From Pseudisothecium myosuroides (lineage: Eukaryota; Streptophyta; Bryopsida; Hypnales; Lembophyllaceae), in contig OX637288.1 in NCBI GenBank assembly GCA_951799445.1, forward strand, positions 8,248,501-8,312,500: DNA of 64,000 nucleotides. The letters are read 5' to 3'. The notes under the pieces are model-generated. The model was not told where the DNA came from, searched no databases, and saw nothing but the letters and a program-made list of their open reading frames with translations. The position numbers and the translations under genes were made by a program. Below are positions 11,539 through 23,622 of the stretch, in pieces (positions within the stretch are counted from its first letter, which is position 1; every line of letters starts with the position of its first letter).

Positions 11539-12467
11539 TTGACCCCTAAAGGACCGAGGCTTTTTTTTCCATCAAACAACACTTGGAACTGCCATTTCTA
11601 TTGCAAAAGCAAAAAACTTTAAAAATTGTTTTTTTTGCATATCTAACCGTAGGATCTTATACTAGACTAGTATAAGTACGTATGGAAGAAATTTCAGAAA
11701 CTTTGACCGCATGGATTGCAAAATATTTGCATCCAAAGTGAAGAAAAAAAGTTTTTTTACACCTTCTATGACTAGATTTTCTGGCTTTGAATCTTTTTAA
11801 CTTAAATTTTTTGTACTACTGATTTTGATTTTTTAACTTTTTATGTTACATATTTGAGTTGAGAATATAGGAAAAAAATTCAGGAAAAAAAACTTAATTT
11901 TCACTCATTAAAAAATTGTTAAGCAGAAGTAGGTTCAAGAATAAAGGAAAGATAAAACCATTAATAACTCTAAGATGAAGTTGAAACACAATAATCCCAA
12001 TGGTGAGATTGTTCTAGCAAGCAAATTTAACCATGTCCAACAATTTTTTTTGGAAAATTGTAAAAATTGCATACAAAAATGAATCCTGTAGGTTATTTTT
12101 TCAAAAAGATGCTTAGATTGCCCGAAAAACTAAGATTGTCCATAACTTTTTCATCACAAGTCCAAATTGAATGAATCAAAGCTTCATGTATAGACAAAAA
12201 TATAATATTTTAGAAGAAAAAAAATTTAAAAATTATTTTGACTTTTTGTGATTTTTTTGGCTGCCCGCCAATCTCCATTTTTGGCTTATTGTGCCATAAT
12301 TTTTGCTCCCGGGCACCAATTTAAATAAAAATTATATATCCACAAAGCTCTTGCAAAACTACACAACCTTAAAAAATCCCAAAATATTTTACTACAAATT
12401 GTAACAATAGGAACCTACCTGGACCCAAATTGTCCTTTGAGGGGACAAACGGTCCTTTAGGGGTTGT
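11539..12467 (+). mobile_element. TTAA-family element, copy 4
   Basis: It starts TTGACCCCTAAAGGACCGAG and ends GGTCCTTTAGGGGTTGT, so both flanking TTAA motifs are mutated. Internal landmarks match copies 1 and 6, including CTAACCGTAGGATCTTA at about 11644. It is 929 bp and noncoding. Confidence 0.8.
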
Positions 12468-13250
12468 TCAATACTTTGCATACTATTGTGCCAATAGTCT
12501 CAGTATTACAATAAGTATATGGAATATATATGGGTGGTCTTGTTATTTTTACTCTTTTTTCTATAAGATATGGGTTATGTATAATACACAACTGATTCTT
12601 ATTTATAAACAATGAGTTTGAATTTCAAAAGGGATTTAGAATCTACCTTAAATTCTATTAGAAAAGTATCAAAAAAATAATTTTTTCAGCCACTGTTCCT
12701 TACTGTCTGGGAACTCATAGACCCCTTGAGGACTCATTTTTTTACTAATATTTCTAAAGATCTTAAGCTCACATGCTAGCAACCTTGCATTAAAGTGGGC
12801 ATTGAAGTTATGATTCCTCTTCTTATATAAACAATCCTTTGGATACTGAGAGAGTACCCTTACATGGTTTTTAGTTTAACCCTAATGATTCAAGGGATCT
12901 AAAATAAAACTTAAATGTGCAATTAAATATATTTTTTACAAAATATTGAGGGTTTTATTAAGAGAGATTATATAATTGTGTATTATGAATATAAGTGATT
13001 TAAAAATTATTATTATTATTAATTTTAAAATTTATTTAAAATCATGAATTTTGGTTTTAAAAATCACAAAAATAAAATTTGTATTTTTAGCATTAAAAAA
13101 TCAACTAGTTGAAATTTTACCTTACATTGATTAGAAAAAATTGGTCAAAGTTATTATCTTAAGAAATGTATTACTTTCCTCTTATTAAAATCTTTTGACA
13201 TTAATAATATTTTTCAATTTTTGTTCATTTCCTTGTTAAAAAAATCTAAT
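12468..13250. other. Gene-free AT-rich DNA, nothing recognised
   Basis: Long A/T runs with no terminal repeats or coding frame that resembles a family. Confidence 0.45.
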
Positions 13251-14358
13251 TTATAATATTTTTAGTAAAAAAATATTTTTCTACTATACATAAATATATA
13301 AAAATTGGAACAAGATTTATTTCCCACTCAATCAAGCATGGTGCAAGACAACAAATAGCTACAACAAAATGGTTGCACAAGTCATCAAGTTTAGCTCTAA
13401 AATGTTTCAAAGAACAAAAAAATTACTTTCAAAGTTGTTGTAGAAACAAAGAATGTATAATTGGGTACCATTCAAAATGGCGTTTTTGTATTTGCAGGGA
13501 AGGAAATTTCACATCTGCCAACTTTGACAACCTTCCGATGGCTCAAAAATTAGTCTTTGACTATGAAATTTTTACCACAACATCATCTGTAAGTTAGTTA
13601 TATGTGTGCTAAATTTCAAGGCCAAAAGACTTACACAAAAAAAGATATTCAAAATCTACCAACATGTATAGCCATGAGAAATTTTTTGCTACTGCCAACT
13701 TTGACACCCTCCCAAGGACTAAATTTTTTTTTCCCATGAAATTTTTGGCATAGGACCATATATGTGTTGATTAAATGTATGAAAAATTTCAAGTCCAAAA
13801 GACACCCACAAAAATAGATATTCCAAATCTACCAACATGTGTAGTTGTGAGAAACAATTTCACTACAACCAACTTTGACACCATCCCAAGGGTTGAAAAG
13901 TTGTTTATTTATCATGAAATTTTTATGATGAAATCATCTCTATGTTAGTAATATGTGTGACAAATTTCAAGTTCAAAAGATTCACACAAAAAAAAATGCT
14001 AGTTCTACCAAGGCATGTGTAGTTGCGAGAACGATTTTTTCAGGCCTTGGGATAGTGTCATTTTTTGGGTAAAATTTCACACGGATGCAGAAAGTCATTC
14101 TTACAACTACACATGTTGGTAAAAAATTTAGATAATACAAATTTAATTTATAATATTTTTAGTAAAAAATTATTTTTCTACTATACATAAATATATAAAA
14201 ATTGGAACAAGATTTATTTCCCACTCAATCTGAAAGCATGGTGCAAGACAACAAATAGCAACAACAAAATGGTTGCACAAGTCATCAAGTTTAGCTCTAA
14301 AATATTTCAAAGAACAAAAAAATTACTTTCAAAGTTATTGTAGAAACAAAGAATGTAC
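13251..14358. repeat. Direct repeat pair (about 207 bp) enclosing a 3 x 175-bp tandem array
   Basis: The block at about 13251-13457 recurs at 14148-14356, nearly identical and in the same orientation. Between them lie three diverged units of about 175 bp, marked by CCAACTTTGACA at about 13518, 13694 and 13869 and by ATCTACCAACATGT further along. No TG..CA ends, primer-binding site or polypurine tract is evident, so this is not a convincing miniature LTR element. Confidence 0.7.
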
Positions 14359-15289
14359 TCAACCCCTAAAGTTCCTTGACTATGTTCTCACCAAAATGCT
14401 CCAAAACTGCCATTTCTAGTACAAGTACCAAATTTTTGAAAAATATCATTTTTGGACATGTGTAACCATAGGATCTTGTAGTACTCTGGTTTGAAAATAT
14501 GTAGAAAAAATTTCAGAAATTTCCATTGTGTAGATTGTAAGATATTAGCGTTTGAAATGGCAAAAGTCCTTTTTTTGCCCCGGCGAAAAACCGAGCAGCT
14601 GCACTTCACAAGGTCAAATTATTATGAAAAAATTTCCAAAATGGTTGTGCTTCTTTGGATTCATTCTTCAGGTCAAGTTGGCTATGTGCTTGAAAATTTT
14701 CAGATCATTTGGAATTGTACAACATATAGCAAAAAAATAACAAGTAGAAAGAAGTAGAGAATGGTTCAAAACACTAAATTGTTAAAAAGTTAATTATGGA
14801 ATTGAAAAATGCCAATCCCAATGGTTGCAATGTTGTAATAAACAATCTACATCCTACAATTTTATTTTTTTTGAAAAATATTGAAAATTGAGTGAAATAA
14901 ACAACTTCAAAGTTTATTTTAGAGTGGACAATCCATAAGTGCCCGCAAACTAAAAATCTTCATAACATTTGACTCATTAATCAAAATGGAATGATTCGAA
15001 GCTTTCCACGTATGTGTAAATCTAATAAACTGATTTCAAATTTTTATTTTTGAAAAAAGTGATTTTTTTTATCTGCCCGGACTGCCCGAGTTGAGAAACA
15101 AACAACGTAATAGGCCATAACTTTTGACTCGTATTTCCAAATGTCATGAAATTTGGTGCATATGAAAAATATTCCTCGTCCCCACCTTCTATAAAAATTT
15201 CAGCCCAAAATATGAATATATCCAGTCACTTGTACCTGCCCAAAATTTCTATGTTGCCAAAAAACGCATGTTGGTCCTTTAGGGGTTAA
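14359..15289 (+). mobile_element. TTAA-family element, copy 5 (divergent subtype)
   Basis: It starts TCAACCCCTAAAG (TTAA mutated) and ends GGTCCTTTAGGGGTTAA. The core motif is altered to GTAACCATAGGATCTTG. Its right end resembles the left end of copy 8 in reverse. It is inserted exactly at the end of the second 207-bp direct repeat, followed by GGGGTACC. The first repeat has GGGTACC at the same place without an element. It is 931 bp. Confidence 0.8.
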
Positions 15290-15796
15290 TGGGGTACCTA
15301 AATTCCATTAATCCAATCATTTTTGGCTAACTACTTTGGTGAAAGACTCTTCTTTTCTAGAGAATAACACTTTTTTATCTTGCAATTTTAAATTTATAAT
15401 TCACACTTTCATCAATCTTGTTGTGAAAGTACCCTTGGAGTACATTTACAACAAAGCAAGAGACACATAAAATGCAAGAAGATAAAATTTCAAACTCAAC
15501 TCAATTGTTTGTTCCAAAGGGGCAAATCTTTGCTCTTAAAATAATTCCAATGTAGCACATAACATGGAGGCCTATATCTTGCAGGTTCAAACAAAGCTAC
15601 CAAGATGCCAAATGTTAAAAAATTAAAATCATATTCAATGCTACTATTTCAATGCTACTATACATGAAGATCTATTTTGGTACTTGAGTACCAAAGTATT
15701 TTTTTCCCTCATTACATTAGAATAGATTTGAGGTCAAGGGAGGGTCGTTTCAATCATGTTTTCACTGCTATTTAAATATTTAATAAATAAAATATA
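15290..15796. other. No gene or clear element seen
   Basis: AT-rich sequence between copy 5 and the Helitron-like array. No recognisable coding frame or terminal repeat was found. Confidence 0.5.
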
Positions 15797-17494
15797 ATTA
15801 TACTACCAAAATCATAACTCCCTCTGTAATATCACAAATGCCATTAATAATAGGGGCTCATGCTTGCTATGCTACGCATTCATTGTATCACATATTAGTA
15901 AAATTTTGATATATTTGAATATAATGCATGATAATGATTTCAATAAGTCTTTGAAATAATTAATTTTAATATTTTATAAAAATATTTTCAATCATGCATA
16001 CATAAAAATAATATTTTCACACAATGTTATATTGCAGATATAGAGTAGTAGTTTGCAATCACCATTCACCATTGCATATATTTCATTCATCATTCAATAA
16101 ATTTCTATTGGTACGTTTCAATATATGCTTACTTATAAACAAAATTATACAAAGATTTTAGTAATTTTTATTTGAAGATTTATTGAAATTTTTGTTCTGC
16201 ATTTTATCTAATATATAAAAATTATAATAAAATTCTAATGATGAATGCGTAGCATAGCAAGCGTCAACCGCTAGTTATACTACTATACTACTAAAATCAT
16301 AACTCCCTCTGTAATATCACAAATGCTACCATTAATAATAGGGGCTCATGCTTGCTATGCTATGCATTCATTGTATCACATATTAGTAAAATTTTGATAT
16401 ATTTGAATATAATGCATGATAATGATTTCAATAAGTCTTTGAAATAATTAATTTTAATATTTTGTAAAAATATTTTCAATCATGCATACATAAAAATAAT
16501 ATTTTCACACAATGTTATATTGCAGATATAGAGTAGTAGTTTGCAATCACCATTCACCATTGCATATATTTCATTCATCATTCAATAAATTTCTATTGGT
16601 ACGTTTCAATATATGCTTACTTATAAACAAAATTATACAAAGATTTTAGTAATTTTTATTTGAAGATTTATTGAAATTTTTGTTCTGCATTTTATCTTAT
16701 ATATAAAAATTATAATAAAATTCTAATGATGAATGCGTAGCATAGCAAGCGCCAACCACTAGTTATTATTTATTTTTATTATTATACTACTAAAATTATA
16801 AATCCCTCTGTAATATCACAAATGCTACCATTAATAATAGGGGCTCATGCTTGCTATGCTATGCATTCATTGTATCACATATTAGTAAAATTTTGATATA
16901 TTTGAATAGAATGCATGATAATGATTTCAATAAGTCTTTGAAATAATTAATTTTAATATTTTGTAAAAATATTTTCAATCATGCATAAATAAAAATAATA
17001 TTTTCACACAATGTTATATTATAGAAATAGAGTAGTAGTTTGCAATCACCTTTGTAATATCACTTTTACAGCTTTTATGATTTCAAAATTCTATTGCTAC
17101 TACCAAATGATTTGAGAAATTTATTCAATTGAAGCGATTTTGGATTTCACAACAATTAAGTTGTTCATGAAGTTTTTGAAATTTACAAATTTTTCTTTTT
17201 AATTCACCAAGTTTTGGGGTTGCCATTGTTCGTAACAATTGAGTCAACTTTTGAATGCATTACAATAAATGTGTATCTTTTATAGTATTCACCATTGCAT
17301 ATATTTCATTCATCATTCAATAAATTTCTATTGTATGTTTCAATATATTTACTTATAAACAAAATTATACAAAGATTTTAGTAATTTTTATTTGAAGATT
17401 TATTGAAATTTTTGTTTTACATTTTATCTAATATATAAAAATTCTAATAAAATTCTATTGATGAATGCGTAGCGTAGCAAGCGCCAACCGCTAG
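15797..17494 (+). mobile_element. Tandem array of three Helitron-like units
   Basis: The units are 15797-16274, 16275-16762 and 16763-17494. Each opens with TACTACTAAAATCATAACTC or a variant, has GCTTGCTATGCTACGC near the left end and its exact inverted partner GCGTAGCATAGCAAGC near the right end. Each finishes with a short stem, AGCG-CCAAC-CGCT in unit 3, with minor changes in units 1 and 2, running into CTAG followed by T. A hairpin plus CTAG with a T after it is the 3' signature of plant Helitrons. Units 1 and 2 are almost identical. Unit 3 carries an extra block of about 236 bp at 17051-17286. No Rep/helicase frame is present, so these are non-autonomous. Confidence 0.7.
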
Positions 17495-18150
17495 TTTAAT
17501 AAATAAAATATAAAAAATAAACATTCAAAAAATTCATTTTTTTTTAAAATTAACTAAATATTACTATGTAACATGGCACTTTCTTGACCACGTTAGCTGC
17601 GGGTGTGACAAAGTTCCAAGAGTTTCCACAGTCCGAGAACTCTCTGAGAACTCACAGTCTTCGGAAGCCCTCAAATCTCTTCTAATGAAGCTTTTAGTAG
17701 ATGGAACTATTCATGTTAGAATTTTGGCATTCCAACGTCCAAGTTTTCTTGTGTTCGGCAACTTTTAGGTTTTCTTGTTTTCCGAAACTTGTCATGTGGG
17801 GCTTAAGGCACGATGTAGGTTTTCAAAAATATTCAAAAATTAGACAATGTGGATGAAAAACTTCTGCAGCATTTTGGACATTTCACTTGTAATATTCCTA
17901 ACATTCAAACATTTCAAAAAACACTTAATTCATGTCTAATTCTAACCCTTGAAATAGGAAAATTTTCTTTTAAATAAAACATTAATATAAATCATCTTTG
18001 AAAAAAGATTTCTAAGACAAATCTTTCTAAAATCTTGCTCAAAATCTCATACTCCACCTCTTTTCATCACCTTTGGTGTGAAATGTACCCTAGATGAGGG
18101 TTTATCTCAAATTTAATAATATATATATTATTATTAATAATTTATTACGG
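17495..18150. other. Upstream region of the UDP-xylose synthase gene
   Basis: Gene-free DNA, AT-rich on the left and becoming mixed towards 18150. No TATA box or other promoter element could be assigned with confidence. Confidence 0.4.
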
Positions 18151-18332
18151 AGTACTATTAGTGTGTGGAGTGCCGTAGCCTTTCTTCAGCCGGCGAAACT
18201 GGCATTGTGTGTTTTTTCGTGGAAGCGGCGTTGTCGTTGCCGCACCAGATCACCTTCCATAGCCCGCGATCTCTCAGACAACGTGCTCACTCACTTCAGT
18301 TCGTGAAGCTTTTCCGCACGCCACCTTAACAG

Positions 18333-18854
18333 GTAAGGTCACGATAGAAAATGCATTCAACCCCTTCAAAAACACTTCCAAAAACAGTCTCAGAATGTCT
18401 TTCTTGCGGTGCATTGGATGGGACGGACGTCGCAGCATTTTTTTTTTTTTTCTCTCAATTGGTGTGTGTTTTAGCTTAGTTGCGTGGATCTCTGTACGTG
18501 GTGTGGAGAGTTGGAGTTTCCGGATCAATACGCTCCGACCTCGCATTTGTACGTTACTTGGATTGAGAGATCGAGATAATCTTGAATCATCACAAGGTGG
18601 TGTGTTATATTCCTGCTGAGCTGAGTCACAGCTGAGTCATTCATACGGCAACATTTCCGCTTGCTCGAATCCAGAATAGTGCGAGAATTCGCTCTGGTCT
18701 CGAAATGTCGTGGTTAGGAATGCTTCAGGGAGTCGCATTGATCAGATCGAAGAAGAAATTTGGTGAAATTTGGTGGTGGAGTGAACAGGGGAGAGGGGAG
18801 AGGGAACGCGATCTGGCTTACCTTCGTTGGATTGTTTTGTTTTGTTGGATTTTA
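18333..18854 (+). other. Probable intron in the 5' leader of the UDP-xylose synthase gene
   Basis: The donor is TTAACAG|GTAAGG and the acceptor GGATTTTAG|GATTGG lies 11 bases before the start codon. An open frame inside it (18395-18619) has no recognisable product. Confidence 0.45.
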
Positions 18855-18865
18855 GGATTGGCGAA

Positions 18866-21800
18866 ATGGCAGCAGCAGCAGCGGTAGGGAATGTGGATGG
18901 TGCATCGAAGACGCCTCCTGCCCCTTCACCGTTTCGGTCGTCGAAGTTGACGACGGTAAGGGGTTTCAATTAGATGTTTTCGTTCCTGATTGAAAAATCT
19001 GTGTGAATTGTTGTCAGATTTAAGCGTTTGCTGAATTAGGTTTTTGATAATTTTATGCAGACGAAGATGAGGATTTTGATTACAGGAGGCGCTGGATTCA
19101 TTGGATCTCACTTGGTCGACCGGCTCATGCAGGAAGGCACAAATGAGGTGAGGGTTTTGTTGGAGATTTCAATTCGGGAGACGAAGATGGGGTTTAGGGT
19201 TGAGAGGCCTTGGAGCATAGTCTTATTAGGTTTATTCAGTTGGTTGAGGGGAGATTGCTTACATGGAATGCAAGTTCTCAGGGAACGAAAGAGAAGCCGT
19301 AATTGGTTATGTTTTGGGAATGGAAATTGGAGAGTAGTGGAGTAGTGGAGTAGTTTACAATTTGAAGATGTCGTGAGGGGACTATGGAACGCTTATGTGG
19401 CTACCGTTGGGTCTACTTCGACGTTATTGTCTCACAAAGATGTTTTTCTTATTTAATATGCAGGTTATCGTTGCTGATAACTTCTTCTCAGGGTCCAAGG
19501 ACAATTTGAAGAAATGGATTGGTCATCCAGACTTTGAGCTTATTCGACACGGTTTGTCCTCGTTCCTCTTTTTGCATGTTATACACTCTGATCATCTGAC
19601 TGAGTCCATACTAATTAGTGTATATTGCTTGCTAGAGATAACAGGGTCTGGACATCTAATACTCGAATTAAGACCACCATAAACCTGTTGAATCAGTTTC
19701 AACCATTTTTGTGAAAACCACACTTGTATTTCTGGAAAGTGGCCTTTTCGTCTGATTCCTTTGCGTATTTTTTCATGTTTGCAGATGTGACCGAGACACT
19801 ATTGGTTGAAGTGGACCAGATTTACCATCTCGCTTGCCCTGCCTCTCCCATTTTCTACAAGTATAATCCTGTGAAGGTGAACTGTGAACTCTACATGATT
19901 CGTCTCGGCTATTTGTTCCTATATTTGAGTTCAAGAGCCTTTGTTTCCTGGTTGTAGCCTGAAGACAGTTATTTTGCAGACCATCAAAACAAATGTGATG
20001 GGTACGCTCAACATGCTTGGACTCGCAAAACGAGTTGGAGCGAGGTATGTGATTTTTTCCGTACTCTTCAGTTTTTGAGTCTTAAATTTGTTCATAATAG
20101 GTTAATTTATCTATCTTAGATAAATCCCACTATCGTCTTCAAGTGTAGGTAATTAGAGTTTTCAATAACCGCTTGGTCGTTCATTTTGTTTGAAAGGATT
20201 TGCCATCTTCGGATAGTCGTATGGATAGTGATTACGACTAGTGGCTCATGTTCATTACTTGTGTCGTAGCAGAATTCTTCTTACTTCCACGTCTGAAGTT
20301 TATGGGGATCCTTTGGAGCATCCTCAAACTGAGGAATATTGGGGAAACGTGAACCCGATTGGTAAGTTACACCTGTTGCTGCATAATTGGATTCAGCCTG
20401 TAGGACTTCCGTGCAAATATGCTGCACAACGATGTGCGCCTTATTCCTCGAGAGAAATTAGCAACCTTCAGTTTAAATCAAACTAATAAGAAAAAAATTC
20501 TTAAAGTTACTTTCGCAGATATCGGCGATAGTGATAATGAATCGGACGGAATAGATGAAATTCAATTTCCTCAAGTATCACCAACTCCATATTATCATAC
20601 ATTTGATCACATACAGAGAAATGGATTACATCTTCAACCTTAAGAGGTTAACTCGGATTCTCCCCTTGTGTAGGAGTCAGAAGCTGTTATGACGAGGGAA
20701 AACGTGTTGCTGAGACCCTTATGTTCGACTACCATCGGCAGCATGGCCTTGGTATGCGTCCTTAATACTGTGGATATGGCCTATCACAATAAGCTTGTAC
20801 AATGTTCTCCGCGTTTATCCTTTTATGTGCTGTCCTAAACATAGTATCTAAGGTTGGAAGATTTAGGCATTGTTTCAGTGATGTCTTGTTCTTGCTATAG
20901 TGACTGGGATCCAGAACATACCATGGACATCTTGAAATGCGTCTTTAAATGTGGTAGCTGCACTAAAGACTTTGAGCCTTGGTCATCGACCATTCTGTGG
21001 GGACAGAAATCCGTGTAGCACGAATTTTCAACACCTATGGACCTCGCATGAACATTGATGATGGACGAGTGGTCAGCAATTTCATTGCTCAGGCTTTAAG
21101 GTACTGACTTTCTACACATTTGTTTTCAGTTATTGCTCCAAATGAGGACTTCAATTTTTTGTGCTTCTGGTTTTCTCGAGGTTATGTACATGCATTAGAA
21201 ATCGAGACGATGTACATGATTTTTCTGGAAATGTATGGCAAATGTCCCACGTTCCTTTATTTTAATACTGGAACTTGTTAAGGGTTTGGATATCTGATGC
21301 ATCTCTTGGTTGTGCAGAGGAGAGACCCTGACAGTGCAGGCGCCGGGCACCCAGACTCGTAGTTTTTGCTACGTCTCTGATATGGTAGATGCTCGATTTC
21401 TTCATGACTGAAGTTCTGAATTCAATTCTTTGCAGTTCTTGATGGCAACGTTTATTTTTTAGCACCTGTCTGTGAATTTGGTTTGTGACTTGGTAGTATC
21501 TGTGCGCAGGTGGATGGTCTGTACCGGCTGATGAATGGAGAGCACACTGGGCCAATCAATCTGGGCAACCCAGGTGCTCTTTTGTTTTGGTCGATTATTT
21601 CATTGATTTCCTTTTGCAAACCTTTTCTAGTTCAAGCGTTTCAAAAAGCAGTCATGCACACAATCTCCAAGCACGGTTATTTTTCATATGCAATTGCTTT
21701 CAGAGTCATCAATTAAAATTTGTGGGCTTTTCATATGGAACAGGGGAATTTACAATGTTGGAGCTTGCTGACGCAGTGAGGGAGGTAGTACTTAGAACTT

Positions 21801-22556
21801 TAGAACAGAGCATCCAGTGTCCCAAAGCTCATTATGAATTTTGGATATGGCCAGATGGTTAAGTTTGTCTAATGTCCTGTATCTGTAATCCTAGGATTCT
21901 TGGCAGCATGGCAGCTATTCTATTTTGTCTTATGGCAGAGTTACAGCTTACTTGTCTTCTGGATTTCTAATAATGATTTTCTGGGTTGGTGGATGGAAAA
22001 CACAGTTGATTGAGCCTTCTATAGAGACCAAAATTGTTGAGAACACTCCTGATGACCCTCGCAAGCGCAAACCAGACATTACCAAGGCCACCAAGCTTCT
22101 TGGATGGGAGCCCAAGGTGAGCTTTTAACCCTCAACTTCAATTATTGACTGTGGACCGAAAGGAGAGGCATTGCATCAACAGAAGCTACATCTGTTATTT
22201 AGTGAGAGAATTTGTGTAGGTCCTTAAGTTTTATGATTGCTACATGATAACTGACTCTTGTCCCTGACATTAAATGAGGTACATCTGCAGTGCAGCTTAA
22301 CCATGAAAATAAGCTACAGAGCCTCTTGTAGCTTTGTAGCTGCACTACGAAAGGGGCACAGCCTTTTTGAGTAGCATAGATTCGTGTTGTAATGTTTTAT
22401 GTTCGAGCAATTTCTAAGATGAAGTTGTTGTGACGTTTATTATTTCTTCCAATGTGTCTCTCTTATTGTCAGGTGACATTGCGTGAGGGCCTTCCTCTGA
22501 TGGCGGCAGATTTTAAGGAGAGACTAAACTGCGTGAAGAAACCTGAGAAAAAATGA
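18866..22556 (+). CDS. UXS: UDP-glucuronic acid decarboxylase (UDP-xylose synthase), cytosolic type
   Basis: Converts UDP-glucuronate to UDP-xylose using bound NAD, supplying xylose for cell-wall xylans and glycoproteins. There are thirteen coding exons: 18866-18955, 19061-19147, 19464-19551, 19785-19876, 19980-20044, 20273-20361, 20674-20751, 21007-21100, 21318-21384, 21510-21573, 21744-21784, 22006-22116 and 22473-22556. They join in frame to 349 residues. Visible motifs are the Rossmann NAD loop GGAGFIG (39-45), ADNFFSG (from 63), TSTSEVYG (145-152), and Tyr176 and Lys180 of the YxxxK catalytic pair in SCYDEGK. The short Ala/Pro-rich N terminus has no membrane anchor, which fits the soluble cytosolic isoforms rather than the Golgi ones. 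No broken exon was seen. The start is the first in-frame ATG after the leader acceptor. Confidence 0.97.
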
Positions 22557-22642
22557 TTCACTCTTGTGAGGAATGGCGTAAGTAGTGTAAAGAGGATCCC
22601 TTTGGGAATATTACATTGAGTTTTCTCATCAATTTCTACCTT

Positions 22643-22648
22643 AATAAA
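22643..22648 (+). terminator. Poly(A) signal AATAAA of the UDP-xylose synthase gene
   Basis: A canonical AATAAA lies 87 bases after the stop codon, followed by T-rich sequence. Plant poly(A) signals are loose, so this is likely but not certain. Confidence 0.45.
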
Positions 22649-22649
22649 G

Positions 22650-23620
22650 GTCTCTGATTCTGTAGTGAACATTGTGATACCTGGTGATTGTCAAAAGTTT
22701 TGGCCCTACAGCCCTACACTCTCTTTTTAAGGGGATATAAGTTCACTGCAGAGAATGATATACCGTACGCATAGGGCAGTTTCGGCACTTTCTTGTCAAA
22801 AGAGTTTACTTTTTCTAATTCGGCAATTTGGCACCTTGAATTAGACATAACATTATTGACGTTTGCTGGGGGTTCCCTTTTGCTCCCCCCGGACCCGGAA
22901 CCCCCCAGCGTTGAAAACTCCCTACGTGGCAAGTTAGTAGCAACTTGTCAGTACACTGATGCAGCCTAGCCATTCACAACATTCAAGCCTTACTTGTCTG
23001 ACCCAATCAAATGGAAGGGGATTATAACTAAATTCCCTCCTCTAACATCCCAGGCATCCCAGGGGGATTATCCCTCCTTTGACAAGGATGGACCCCCCCA
23101 ATTAACAATGTTATGGATTTCTTGACTTTCGGCACTTTGCTTTTTTAATTATTCAACACTCCTAATTTTGGATTGATTTTTTCTATTCATCTGTAAATGT
23201 GTTCTTTTTTTAAAAATTTTCTCAAGAATAATTTTTGGATGTTCAAAATTAACAACAATGAAAATTTTCAAATTTTCAAAAATAGTTGTAGAATTTTTAA
23301 ATTTTTTGGCATTTTCCAAATTTTCCTGAGTTATTTACGAAATTGACATTCACGTATGATAGTATCAACTTTTCACTTGCAATGGAATAATAGTTTACAT
23401 TTCTAGTTTTCTACTAAAGTGAAAACACCCCAAATCGTCCTTGTATCCACTCTTGACAAGTAGACTTTCATTAAATTGTGTCCCTTGAAGTGTGATTAAA
23501 TTGTTTGCATATTTGATTGTAATTGATGGATTCTTGACTTCTCTAGGTTTTGGTTTTAGGACCAAGCTATGTGATAGCTTTAATGGCCTAGGGAGTTCTA
23601 CTTTAAAAATTCATAGAAAC
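22650..23620. other. Intergenic region, no gene seen
   Basis: It contains the 3' flank of the decarboxylase gene, a C-rich patch near 22880-22910 and then AT-rich DNA. No coding family or clear terminal repeats were recognised. Confidence 0.45.
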
Positions 23621-23622
23621 TA

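Noticed and set aside
13251..14358. Miniature LTR retrotransposon (TRIM)
   Set aside because: The 207-bp direct repeats lack TG..CA ends, a primer-binding site and a polypurine tract, and the interior is itself a tandem array.
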